From NCBI RefSeq assembly GCF_020150455.1, contig NZ_CP083740.1:4526001-4590000 (forward strand): 64,000 nt of DNA, in the 5' to 3' direction. This DNA is from Bremerella sp. TYQ1. GTDB taxonomy: Bacteria > Planctomycetota > Planctomycetia > Pirellulales > Pirellulaceae. The notes below the pieces were generated by a model. It saw nothing but the letters and a program-made list of their open reading frames with translations, was not told where the DNA came from and searched no databases. Of the stretch, positions 35,955 to 44,175 are shown piece after piece (the first letter of the stretch is position 1; each line of letters begins with the position of its first letter). A program made the translations under genes and the position numbers.

Positions 35955-36166
35955 GTTCGGGCAACGATCAATCTACTTGTTGCCTTGATGAACGTCGCAT
36001 GAAATCAGTCTTGGTTTTGCGCCTTCTGGTATACGTAATCCGCCTAAATTCCGAAGTTTACTCGGCACTTGAGCTTTTTTTCTTCAGTTTCCCGAAGCCG
36101 GTATGGCAGTTGCGACAGTCTTCTATCGCCTATCAACAACTTCAGTTTCATTTAGGAGATTTTGCA

Positions 36167-36994
36167 ATGTTAGTGACGCGCATATTAGGACTTTTCCTCG
36201 CTCTGGCTCTGGTCGTTCCTGCAGTCGCCGAGGACAAAGAAACTAAGAAAGAATCGACCGACAAGTCGGATCGTATTGCTGCCAGCCAAGTGGTTGATGC
36301 CAGCGTATACGGAACCAACAAAGAAGACACGATTGGTTCGGTCAATGACTTGGTCATGAATAAAGATGGTCAGGTGATCTACATGATCATCGGTAGCGGT
36401 GGTGTCGCCGGTGTTGGTGAAACCAACCACGCCGTCCCCGCCGACGCTGTTGACATGGCCTGGAAGAACACTGATGGCGAACCAACGCTGCAGTTGAGCC
36501 TTCCAATGACGGCCGAAGATCTGGGTAACGCCCCTGCTCTTTCGCTCGAGCATTGTGCTGACTTGACCGTTGCTTCGTTCCACGAACGTAACAGCAAGTA
36601 CTTCAAGACTGCCGACGCTCCTAAAGTAAAGGAAGGCGAAATGCTTCTTCTGTCGGGTCTGAACGACATCGACGTGAAGGGTACTGGTAACGAATCGGTT
36701 GGTCAGTTGGACGACGTCGTGTTCAACCACAACTTGGACGCTTGTGAAGCTGAATACTACATCATCGGTTCCGGTGGTACGCTAGGCGTCGGTGAAGAAT
36801 ATACGGCCATTCCTGTCAAGAACGTCAAGATCAACAAGACCAACGACAATCAGTACACCGCTACGATCGACGCTGACAAGAACATCGTTGGTGCTGCTCC
36901 GAAAGTAACCTCGGACAAGTACTACCACGAACTTGATAGCGAAGAAACGCGTGAAAACGTGAAGAAGGCTTTCGCTGAAACCAGCAGCAAATAG
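36167..36994 (+). CDS. Secreted protein with two PRC-barrel domains
   Basis: I start at ATG 36167 (AGGAGA 7 bases upstream), which gives the signal peptide MLVTRILGLFLALALVVPAV ending AVA; the frame is open back to 35936 without good signals. The mature protein has two PRC-barrel units (about 40-105 and 150-230). Each carries a SGG-x(2-3)-GVGE motif: IIGSGGVAGVGE and IIGSGGTLGVGEEY. Secreted PRC-barrel proteins are common in soil and marine bacteria but poorly understood. It is followed by a strong terminator, so monocistronic. Confidence 0.85.
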   Translation: MLVTRILGLFLALALVVPAVAEDKETKKESTDKSDRIAASQVVDASVYGTNKEDTIGSVNDLVMNKDGQVIYMIIGSGGVAGVGETNHAVPADAVDMAWKNTDGEPTLQLSLPMTAEDLGNAPALSLEHCADLTVASFHERNSKYFKTADAPKVKEGEMLLLSGLNDIDVKGTGNESVGQLDDVVFNHNLDACEAEYYIIGSGGTLGVGEEYTAIPVKNVKINKTNDNQYTATIDADKNIVGAAPKVTSDKYYHELDSEETRENVKKAFAETSSK

Positions 36995-37054
36995 TCGCCT
37001 TCGCTAACGCTACTCGAAGTAGCAAGAAGAGCCACGCACGCCGCGAAAGCGGGA

Positions 37055-37088
37055 GGACGCACTCGAATAATCGGGTGCGTCCATTTTT
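37055..37088 (+). terminator. Rho-independent terminator after the PRC-barrel gene
   Basis: A 12-bp stem with one G-T wobble (37055-37066 with 37071-37082, GGACGCACTCGA/TCGGGTGCGTCC), loop ATAA, followed by ATTTTTG. Confidence 0.88.
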
Positions 37089-37109
37089 GCGCGCTGACAG
37101 TTTATTTGC

Positions 37110-37547
37110 CTACGCTCCGTTGCCCAGCTGAAAGCGTCGTTTGGGAAACTTCAAGTCGGCAGGAACTTCAAGCGTTTGGGTCGAAGATTCGCTGGGTAGA
37201 TCCATTTCGACTTCATAGTCAGGGAACAGCATCTCGCCGTCTGGAAAAAACTCGTCGCCTGACTTTCCATCCAACCCGACAACACGCACGATGTGCGGAC
37301 CACCGACATGCCCGCGCGAAGCGGTTGAAGAATCGAACTTCCCGTCCACGATATCGATTGAGACCGACGCTCCACGATTGTCTCGGCGAGTATCCGGGAC
37401 GAAAGTGATCGAACCCTTGGGAACCGCTTCCCCTTTGAACGTCACGGTACCTGAGATCGGATAAGTGGTGATTGAGCTGCCAGAGCCACAGCCAGCCGTC
37501 AAAAGCATTCCAGCCAATAGCATGAAACAGATCGAGAAGCTACGCAT
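37110..37547 (-). CDS. Small lipoprotein paired with DUF1559 protein (cluster 2, copy 1)
   Basis: I start at 37547, AGGA upstream, giving MRSFSICFMLLAGMLLTAG and the lipobox Cys. The mature part contains YPISGTVTFKGEAVPKGSIT, GGPHIVRVVGLDGKSGDEFF and LFPDYEVEMDLPSES, a beta-sandwich with a shared set of motifs also present in the lipoprotein at 38767-39210. The two are close paralogues. It is the second gene after the DUF1559 gene 37608-38507. Function unknown. Confidence 0.82.
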   Translation of the reverse strand: MRSFSICFMLLAGMLLTAGCGSGSSITTYPISGTVTFKGEAVPKGSITFVPDTRRDNRGASVSIDIVDGKFDSSTASRGHVGGPHIVRVVGLDGKSGDEFFPDGEMLFPDYEVEMDLPSESSTQTLEVPADLKFPKRRFQLGNGA

Positions 37548-37607
37548 CGTCGGAATCCTGAAATCCTGAGTGTTCAACCGTGAGCAAGCGTCCGTGATGG
37601 CGCTAGA

Positions 37608-38507
37608 CTAGCTGCCGCTGAATACTTCGCCGCCTGCTTTGCTGGAGGTGGCCTGATAGGTGCTGAAGTCAATCGTTTCAGGAACGAACGTTACCGAACC
37701 GTCCGCCTTCGAGAACATGGCCCCGCCTGGATGCATGCTGCCGAACGCTACGGAATTCCACTTGTCGTCAAAGCCGCTGTTCAGCGTGGCGGTGATGTTC
37801 TTCGAGATCAGGTAAAGGTAACCCCGCGATGCATCTTTGAACTTGCCACGCAGCCAATATCGACGTTTATCAGTGTTGACCCACGAGTTTTCGCCGAGCA
37901 AATAGGTGTTGGACAATCCGTCGGTGATGTCTCGCATCTTCGAGCTCCACTGCGACATAATCCCTTCCTGGCATTCGCCCCCGAAGACAGCCGTGGTGTC
38001 TTTACACGAGTAAGAGACCCCGGTCGCGGGATTGGTACCTTGTGGGCCGAGGATGCCATAGTAGTGAAGTGCGTACGATTGCTCGCCGTTGTATTCTTCG
38101 TCGGCACGGGGCGAGTAGTACTCAGAGGCCGGGGCACTAGGGCAGAGATAGGCATCGATCCGAGTGGGACCGAATTTTCGTTTGCTGACGTCCTGAATCT
38201 TGCCTTCGTTGTAGTTCAAATTGTCAGCGATGGCCGACTGTTCAATCTGTGGCAAGATCGAAGCGGTCCAGCCGAGCTCGTTGGCCGACATGCCAGGAAG
38301 CGGAAACTGGCCATGGATGTCGTGATAGGTATGCATTGCGAGGGCAGTTTGCTTGAGATTGTTCGAGCACTGCATGCGTCGAGCCGCTTCGCGAGCTTGT
38401 TGCACGGCTGGAAGCAGTAGCGCGATCAAGACACCGATGATGGCAATGACCACCAATAGTTCAACTAACGTAAAGCCACGGCGAGTAGTCAGGGAGGTGT
38501 TTGTCAT
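37608..38507 (-). CDS. DUF1559 protein with prepilin-like N-terminus (cluster 2, copy 1)
   Basis: This 299-residue protein starts MTNTSLTTRRGFTLVELLVV with the pilin-type signal and the RREAARRMQ-type segment MQCSNNLKQTALAMHTYHD. The C-terminal region holds AFGSMHPGGAMFSKADGSV, the H-x9-DG signature. It is strongly similar along its whole length to the protein at 39261-40157 (LPLPGM, PQIEQSAIADNLNY, WLRGKFKDASRG), so the two arose by recent local duplication. It is anchored in the membrane through the N-terminal helix. Confidence 0.9.
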   Translation of the reverse strand: MTNTSLTTRRGFTLVELLVVIAIIGVLIALLLPAVQQAREAARRMQCSNNLKQTALAMHTYHDIHGQFPLPGMSANELGWTASILPQIEQSAIADNLNYNEGKIQDVSKRKFGPTRIDAYLCPSAPASEYYSPRADEEYNGEQSYALHYYGILGPQGTNPATGVSYSCKDTTAVFGGECQEGIMSQWSSKMRDITDGLSNTYLLGENSWVNTDKRRYWLRGKFKDASRGYLYLISKNITATLNSGFDDKWNSVAFGSMHPGGAMFSKADGSVTFVPETIDFSTYQATSSKAGGEVFSGS

Positions 38508-38766
38508 CGTCGTTCTCGATTTTGGAGCTTTCGGGGCAAAACTCAGGAAAGCTTAGATAGATATTTATTAAGCCTAGTGGGCTAACTTTATAGTCCCACT
38601 GGTTACCGATCTAGGGCGAACCAGGGGAAAATGAGATTTCATGCACCCTTATCGGCGCATAAGCGTAAGAAGCTGGCCAAAAGCCACTCGAAAGGCTTTG
38701 GTCAAGTGGCCCGAAATGACTGCATGCACGGGCAAGTCAGCTCGCCCTGATGCGTAGAGGTTTGGG

Positions 38767-39210
38767 TTATGGGCCTTGATTGACGGGGCCTCGGCGTGGC
38801 TTCAATTTGCGGTCGCCAGGGACGTCGATATCTTGGACCGACGTTTCTTTGGGCAGTTCAATTTCCAGTTCGTAGTCTGGAAACAGCATCTGTCCCATCG
38901 GAAAGAGATCGCCGTCACCGTTGCCATCGAGACCGACGACGGTCACTAGGTGGGGACCGCCGATGTGGCCATGGTCAGCCGAATTGGAATCGTACTTTCC
39001 GTCTTTGATTTCCATCGAGACAGCCGCTCCCGTGTTCCCTTGGCGAGAGTTCGGCACGAACGTGATCGAACCGGCTGGGATCGGCTTGCCACCATAGGTG
39101 ATGCTTCCCGAGATGGGATAACTTTCCAAGCCGCTTTCAGAGCCACAGCCTAACACGGCACATAGCAGCAGCGTGGCCGCAAGTGCTTGCCAAATCGAGG
39201 TGCACGTCAT
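38767..39210 (-). CDS. Small lipoprotein paired with DUF1559 protein (cluster 2, copy 2)
   Basis: The signal MTCTSIWQALAATLLLCAVL precedes the lipobox Cys (LGC). The mature part repeats the motifs of the lipoprotein at 37110-37547: YPISGSITYGGKPIPAGSIT, GGPHLVTVVGLDGNGDGDLF, LFPDYELEIELP. It is the second gene of a DUF1559-lipoprotein operon. Its role is unknown. Confidence 0.82.
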   Translation of the reverse strand: MTCTSIWQALAATLLLCAVLGCGSESGLESYPISGSITYGGKPIPAGSITFVPNSRQGNTGAAVSMEIKDGKYDSNSADHGHIGGPHLVTVVGLDGNGDGDLFPMGQMLFPDYELEIELPKETSVQDIDVPGDRKLKPRRGPVNQGP

Positions 39211-39260
39211 GATGGATTTCTTTCGGCTATTCGTTGTGATGGATTTGCCCTCAAAAGAAG

Positions 39261-40157
39261 TTAGTTGGCGGAAACGGGCTCACCACCTGACTTGCTGGCA
39301 CCAGCCATGTAGATCGAGAAGTCAACTGTCTCAGGGACAAACGAAACCGAACCATCTGCACGAGAGAACATGGCTCCGCCTGGGTGCATGCTACCGAAGG
39401 CGATCGAGTTCCACTTGGTCGATACACCGCTGTTAATCGGGTGCTGCACGTTCTTGGAAATCAGGTACAAAGTACCGCGGCTGTCGCTATATTTGCCACG
39501 CAACCAGCTACGACGAAATGCCGTGTTGATCCACGAGTTTTCACCGAACAGGTAAGTGTTCGACAAACCATCGGTAATGTCTCGCATCTTTGATCCGTAC
39601 TGCCACATGATCCCTTCGGTGCAGTCGCCGCCGAACGCGTCGGAAGTGTTCTGGCAAGCATAGTTGTTGCCGGTCGTCGCGTTGACTCCCTGCGGGCCAA
39701 GAATACCGTAGTAGTGAATTGAATAGGATTTCTCGCCGTTGTAATCTTCGTCCGTGTTCGACGAGTAAACGTCTGAACTAGGGGCGCTAGGACAAAGGTA
39801 AGACTCAATCCGGGCTGGCCCAAACTTTCGTCGGCCAACTGCATTGTGACTCCCTTCGGTGTAGTCCAAGCCATCGGCGATGGCCGACTGTTCCATCTGC
39901 GGAAGAATCGAAGAACTCCAACCAAGGTGATTGGCGGCCATTCCTGGCAGCGGAAACTGGCCGTAACTATCGTGGTAGTTGTGCATCGCAAGCGTGTTTT
40001 GCTTGAGATGATTGGTGCACTGCATCCGTCGCGCGGCTTCGCGAGCTTGCTGAACGGCTGGCAGCAACAACGCTATCAAAACGCCAATAATGGCAATGAC
40101 GACTAGTAATTCGACGAGCGTGAACCCGCGAGTCCGAAAAGAACCAAAACGAAGCAT
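39261..40157 (-). CDS. DUF1559 protein with prepilin-like N-terminus (cluster 2, copy 2)
   Basis: This 298-residue protein starts MLRFGSFRTRGFTLVELLVV and has the conserved MQCTNHLKQNTLAMHNYHDS segment and AFGSMHPGGAMFSRADGSVSF at the C-terminus. It is the close paralogue of 37608-38507, with the same length and the same spacing to its lipoprotein (50 bases here). The upstream promoter region does not contain the TTGACA/TATCAC module seen before cluster 1, so regulation differs. Confidence 0.9.
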   Translation of the reverse strand: MLRFGSFRTRGFTLVELLVVIAIIGVLIALLLPAVQQAREAARRMQCTNHLKQNTLAMHNYHDSYGQFPLPGMAANHLGWSSSILPQMEQSAIADGLDYTEGSHNAVGRRKFGPARIESYLCPSAPSSDVYSSNTDEDYNGEKSYSIHYYGILGPQGVNATTGNNYACQNTSDAFGGDCTEGIMWQYGSKMRDITDGLSNTYLFGENSWINTAFRRSWLRGKYSDSRGTLYLISKNVQHPINSGVSTKWNSIAFGSMHPGGAMFSRADGSVSFVPETVDFSIYMAGASKSGGEPVSAN

Positions 40158-40428
40158 CGAGTTTTTTCCCGTGAAGAGGCGAAAGGGAGCGAGGATAAGT
40201 CGTCGAAAAGTATCGTAAGAAAGACGACGCTTAGATCTTATCGACCAAGGGAAACCTTTTCCAGAGATTCAAAGTTTTCATTTTCTGGAATGCGGGTTGC
40301 CGTTTGCCTCTAGAGAGGTGTTTAGCGGGCAAGAATTAGGCTTTATTCAATCTGGTATCCATTGCAATGGATATCAACGACAATCGATCGATATCAAGCG
40401 GCCAACTTTGGTTTAGGGGAGAAAGATA

Positions 40429-41427
40429 GTGCTCGTACTGGTGACGGGAGCAACAGGGTTAGTCGGTAACAACGTAACACGCATGCTGCTGCAGCAAGGA
40501 CATCAAGTCCGCGTGATGGTACGCGACCCTCGTATCGATCGTTCGTTGGCTGGATTAGACGTCGAAGTCGTTCCGGGCGATATTCGGGACGAAGAAGCCG
40601 TTAGAACCGCGACACTTGGGGTCGACGCGGTGATCCATTCGGCAGCCATGGTGCATATTGGCTGGTCGAAGGAAGAAGTCATGCACCAAGTCAACGTCGA
40701 GGGGACCAAGTCGGTAGCGAAAGCGGCTTTGAAGCAAGGGATCCGCATGGTGCAAGTCTCATCGGTCGACGCGTTGGGGGTCGGCAAGAAGGATGCTTCC
40801 GCCAACGAAGAGACGCCTCGCGAAGGGAAGACGCAGTGCCCTTACGTGATCACCAAACGGGCCGCCGAAGACGCCCTGCGCGAGATGGTTGCCGAAGGTT
40901 TGAACGTTGTGATCGTGAACCCGGGACTGATGTTTGGTCCCTGGGACTGGAAGCCTTCATCCGGACGCATGCTGATCTCGGTCGTCAAACAGCAGCCTCC
41001 GTTGGCCCCGCGCGGAGGTGGCAGTACGTGCGATGTCCGAGATGTCGCCGCCGCCATCATTCAAGCGACGCAAAAGGGACGTGTCGGCGAGAACTATATC
41101 TTGGGAGGCGAAAACCTCACTTACTTGGATCTGTGGAAACGCATGGCCAAGATCGCCGGGCGACGTGCTCCTTGGGCCCGACTAGGTCCGTTAATCGCGA
41201 TGGCGGCTGGGCTTTGTGGCGATATCTATGGTCAGATGGATGGCAAGGAACCGGAAGTCAATTCGGCCGCCATCAAAATGGGAAGCCTATATCACTTTTA
41301 TCGCAGCGACAAAGCGATCGAAGAGCTCGACTATCAGATTCGTCCGCTCGACCAAACATTGCGAGACGCTTTGGTCTGGTTTCGTGACAATGGCTATCTA
41401 ACCGAAGTCGAAAGCTTGCAGTCATGA
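40429..41427 (+). CDS. NAD-dependent epimerase/dehydratase-type SDR (extended)
   Basis: The start is GTG at 40429 after AGGGGAGAAAG. The 332-residue cytoplasmic protein has the extended SDR NAD(P) motif TGATGLVG (6-13) and the active-site pair Tyr139-x3-Lys143 (YVITK) with Ser111/Ser112. It resembles dihydroflavonol-4-reductase/HpnA-type reductases and sugar epimerases; the substrate is not clear from the sequence. It overlaps the next gene by 4 bases (ATGA), so the serine hydrolase is co-translated. Confidence 0.88.
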   Translation: MLVLVTGATGLVGNNVTRMLLQQGHQVRVMVRDPRIDRSLAGLDVEVVPGDIRDEEAVRTATLGVDAVIHSAAMVHIGWSKEEVMHQVNVEGTKSVAKAALKQGIRMVQVSSVDALGVGKKDASANEETPREGKTQCPYVITKRAAEDALREMVAEGLNVVIVNPGLMFGPWDWKPSSGRMLISVVKQQPPLAPRGGGSTCDVRDVAAAIIQATQKGRVGENYILGGENLTYLDLWKRMAKIAGRRAPWARLGPLIAMAAGLCGDIYGQMDGKEPEVNSAAIKMGSLYHFYRSDKAIEELDYQIRPLDQTLRDALVWFRDNGYLTEVESLQS

Positions 41428-42722
41428 GTCTCGCTTCGATCGCCCGTCGAACGTTCCTTGCCCAAGCCGCTTCGTTGTTGGCAAGCAGCATTTCAGTGCC
41501 GCTTCTCGCGGACGACGATGCCGATCAACCTGTGCCGTCCGCAGGCACACTCCTGAAAGGGCTCGAACCGTTCGATGCGTTGATGCGACAGTTTTGCCAA
41601 AAGTACCAGCCGCTGGGGGCATCGCTGGCAGTCGCGTATCGAGGCAAGCTGAAGTTCGCGAAAGGATACGGGCACGCCGACCTCGCCCGGCAGGAAGTAG
41701 TCGAGCCCACTTCGCTCTTTCGGATTGCCAGCCTTAGCAAGCCGGTGACCGCCACAGCCGTGATGAAACTAGTGGAAGATGGCCAAGTCGAACTCGATCA
41801 GCCGATCCTCCCCCTTTTGCCGATCGACTACGAACCGGCAGACGCGCGAATGAAGGAGGTGACCATTCGGCAATGTTTGCAACACACCGCCGGATTCGAT
41901 ACCTCGGCATCTGGCGATCCATTTGCGATGAGCGGTTTGGTCCGATGGAAATTGGGCGTTGAGTACCCGTTAGAGAAAAAAGATGTCCTCCGTTTTGCGT
42001 TGACACGAAAGCTCGACTTCGAGCCTGGTACGAAGCACGTCTACGCGAATGTCGGTTATTTGATGCTGGGGCTGATGATCGAAAAAGTCAGCCGTTTGTC
42101 GTACGAGCAATATGTTCGCACGGCCATCCTTTCGCCGCTGGGTATTAAGCGAATGCGATTGGCGAAGACGCTGCCGAAAGATCGCGCCGATGGCGAGGTG
42201 CAGTATCGTGATTCGAAAGGACGCACCGGTCGGAGTGTGATGGGGCTGAAAGAAACCGATCCGGTCCCCTTCCCTTACGGCATTGAACGAATCGAGAACC
42301 TAGCCGCAGTCGGTGGGTGGTTGGCGAGCAGTGTCGATATGGTTCGCTTCGCGTCGGGACTGTTCTTTCCGCCAGCCAAGGAGGTGCTCACGCGCAAGAC
42401 ATTGCAATCGATGTTCGCACCTCCCGAGATCGCAGGGGAAGAGAAACCACGCGGGAATCAGGCTTATTACGCCTGCGGATGGCTGGTACGCTCCGCGAAA
42501 GGAGACGTTCTTCCTTGGACTTGTTGGCACAACGGTAGTTTGACCGGCGTCTCGTCGCTCATGGTTTCGCGTGCCGATGGTGTGACGTGGGCCGTGCTGT
42601 TCAATCAAGATTCCACGCCCGATGGGACCGCCTACGCGACGAAGATCGACGGTCCGCTGCATGCTCCGGCCAGTGAAATCAAGAACTGGCCGGAGAAAGA
42701 TTTGTTTGCCGACTACCTGTAG
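41424..42722 (+). CDS. Tat-exported class C beta-lactamase-family serine hydrolase
   Basis: This 432-residue protein begins MSLASIARRTFLAQAASLLA, a twin-arginine signal. The penicillin-binding fold motifs are present: SxxK at 103-106 (SLSK), YxN at 207-209 (YAN) and HxG at 369-371 (HNG). The family includes beta-lactamases, esterases and D-aminopeptidases, so the substrate is open; the HNG triad is more usual in esterase/peptidase members than KTG of classical beta-lactamases. It overlaps the upstream epimerase by 4 bases. Confidence 0.88.
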   Translation: MSLASIARRTFLAQAASLLASSISVPLLADDDADQPVPSAGTLLKGLEPFDALMRQFCQKYQPLGASLAVAYRGKLKFAKGYGHADLARQEVVEPTSLFRIASLSKPVTATAVMKLVEDGQVELDQPILPLLPIDYEPADARMKEVTIRQCLQHTAGFDTSASGDPFAMSGLVRWKLGVEYPLEKKDVLRFALTRKLDFEPGTKHVYANVGYLMLGLMIEKVSRLSYEQYVRTAILSPLGIKRMRLAKTLPKDRADGEVQYRDSKGRTGRSVMGLKETDPVPFPYGIERIENLAAVGGWLASSVDMVRFASGLFFPPAKEVLTRKTLQSMFAPPEIAGEEKPRGNQAYYACGWLVRSAKGDVLPWTCWHNGSLTGVSSLMVSRADGVTWAVLFNQDSTPDGTAYATKIDGPLHAPASEIKNWPEKDLFADYL

Positions 42723-42729
42723 AAACGGT

Positions 42730-43776
42730 TCAGACGGCCGCTTTCTTCGACTCGATCAATTCGAGCAGTGCCTTTTGTGGATCGGCGAACTTGGCGATCC
42801 CTTCTTCCATCAGCACTTTTTCCAGGTCAGCGTAGTCGACTTTTGCTTCCAGTTCGTCGAGAACGGCCTGGGATGGCATTTGATCGACTTCTTTCTCGAA
42901 CGTTTTGCCGCTCTCTTGAACTTGTTCGTTCGTTTTCGGCGGGTTTGTTTCGATACCATCGCCCGCGAACGCAGCGACATACTTCCATGGTGGATCGGAA
43001 GCGAGCTTGGTTCCCGTCGACGCGAAGATCAGCTCTTGCTGAAGCTTCAAGCCTTTGTCTTTCCAGAACTCGGCATTGTCGCGCCAGATATTCTTCGCAT
43101 TGACGATCCCCAGTTGTCCTTGAGCTTCGTCGCTGAGATCGGGCAAATGCTTCTGCGAGTAAACATCGACACGGGAAACGAAAATGGAGTAAACGCTCTT
43201 GAAGCCATCGGTCGATTCGCGACGTTGGGCTCCGCGCCAAACGGCTTCGCGGGCCGCATGATATTGTCGCATGGTGAAACAAAGTGTCACGTTCAGCGTG
43301 ATGCCAGCGGCACAAAGTTCTTCTAATGCATCAATGCCGGCCGGCGTCGCAGGCACTTTGATCATGCGGTTCTTATGACCGATGCCCCACTTCTTGCCGA
43401 GCTCGATGTACTGAGCGACACGTTCTTCGTGCGGCATGTTGCGATCAGGATCTTCCAGCAAGGGGTCGAGCTCGAAGCTGACATAGCCATCGTTGCCTTC
43501 AGTTCGTTCCCAGACCGGCAGAAAGACGTCTTGCGCCTTCTGAACCAGGCGATCGGTGATCGTCCAGGCAATTTCGTCGGCATCTTTCCCTTGAGCAGTC
43601 AGTTCTTCGATCCAGTCGTCAAACTTTCCTGATTTCAACAAGTCGGAAACGATGACCGGATTGGATGTCGCTCCGGAAACGCCAAGTTTGAAATTGGAAT
43701 CGACTAACTGGGGATCGATCGAATCGAGCCACACCTTGGTGCCTGCTTGAATGAGTGTCTCGAGTGGCGTCGTCAT
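42730..43776 (-). CDS. tal: Transaldolase
   Basis: Transaldolase transfers a dihydroxyacetone unit between sugar phosphates in the non-oxidative pentose phosphate pathway. The 348-residue protein has the barrel start [14 protein letters not shown] with the conserved Asn-Pro (39-40), and the Schiff-base Lys at 140 within MIKVPAT. The strand [10 protein letters not shown] and FVSRVD follow, as in TalB/TalA. At 348 residues it fits the larger transaldolase group rather than the ~215-residue TalC type. It is cytoplasmic. It converges with the serine hydrolase gene, with 7 bases between the stops. Confidence 0.92.
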   Translation of the reverse strand: MTTPLETLIQAGTKVWLDSIDPQLVDSNFKLGVSGATSNPVIVSDLLKSGKFDDWIEELTAQGKDADEIAWTITDRLVQKAQDVFLPVWERTEGNDGYVSFELDPLLEDPDRNMPHEERVAQYIELGKKWGIGHKNRMIKVPATPAGIDALEELCAAGITLNVTLCFTMRQYHAAREAVWRGAQRRESTDGFKSVYSIFVSRVDVYSQKHLPDLSDEAQGQLGIVNAKNIWRDNAEFWKDKGLKLQQELIFASTGTKLASDPPWKYVAAFAGDGIETNPPKTNEQVQESGKTFEKEVDQMPSQAVLDELEAKVDYADLEKVLMEEGIAKFADPQKALLELIESKKAAV

Positions 43777-44175
43777 ACTGGGAATCCTTCTCTGGTTGCG
43801 GAAAGGCGAATGGGACGAAGTTGCCGTATTCTACCGAAGTGAGCGGCGCGATTCCTCTTTTTCTAAGGACCGAAGGTGGTGGAATGCACCCCAATGGCCA
43901 CTTGGCGGGAATACGTAAACTGGGGGAATTGCGCCTGCCATGGACTCATCATGAAGAAAACTGTAGCTTTAATCGCTTGAGCGCGCAAAAATTGGCGAAG
44001 TTTTGGCCGGTTTGCGCAATTGGCAGCACATGGCGGAAAGTGGGGGAGTTACTAGCGGCATTCGCTGCGCCCCGTGGCCATGTCCATTGGCCGAGCCGAT
44101 GGTGTCCGAATTTGGTACCGTAAGCCGACTTACCAACTTCGAAGCTGCTCCAGGATTCTCAAAGAGCGGATTTTG
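43777..44175. other. Intergenic stretch between divergent genes
   Basis: This 399-base region separates transaldolase (minus) from the MMPL transporter (plus). Frames inside it (43755-44123) are not protein-like and lack ribosome binding sites. I see no further structure beyond the expected promoters. Confidence 0.4.

Noticed and set aside
41424..42722. Antibiotic-resistance beta-lactamase
   Set aside because: The HNG triad, Tat signal and co-translation with an epimerase favour a general serine hydrolase; no support for a resistance role.
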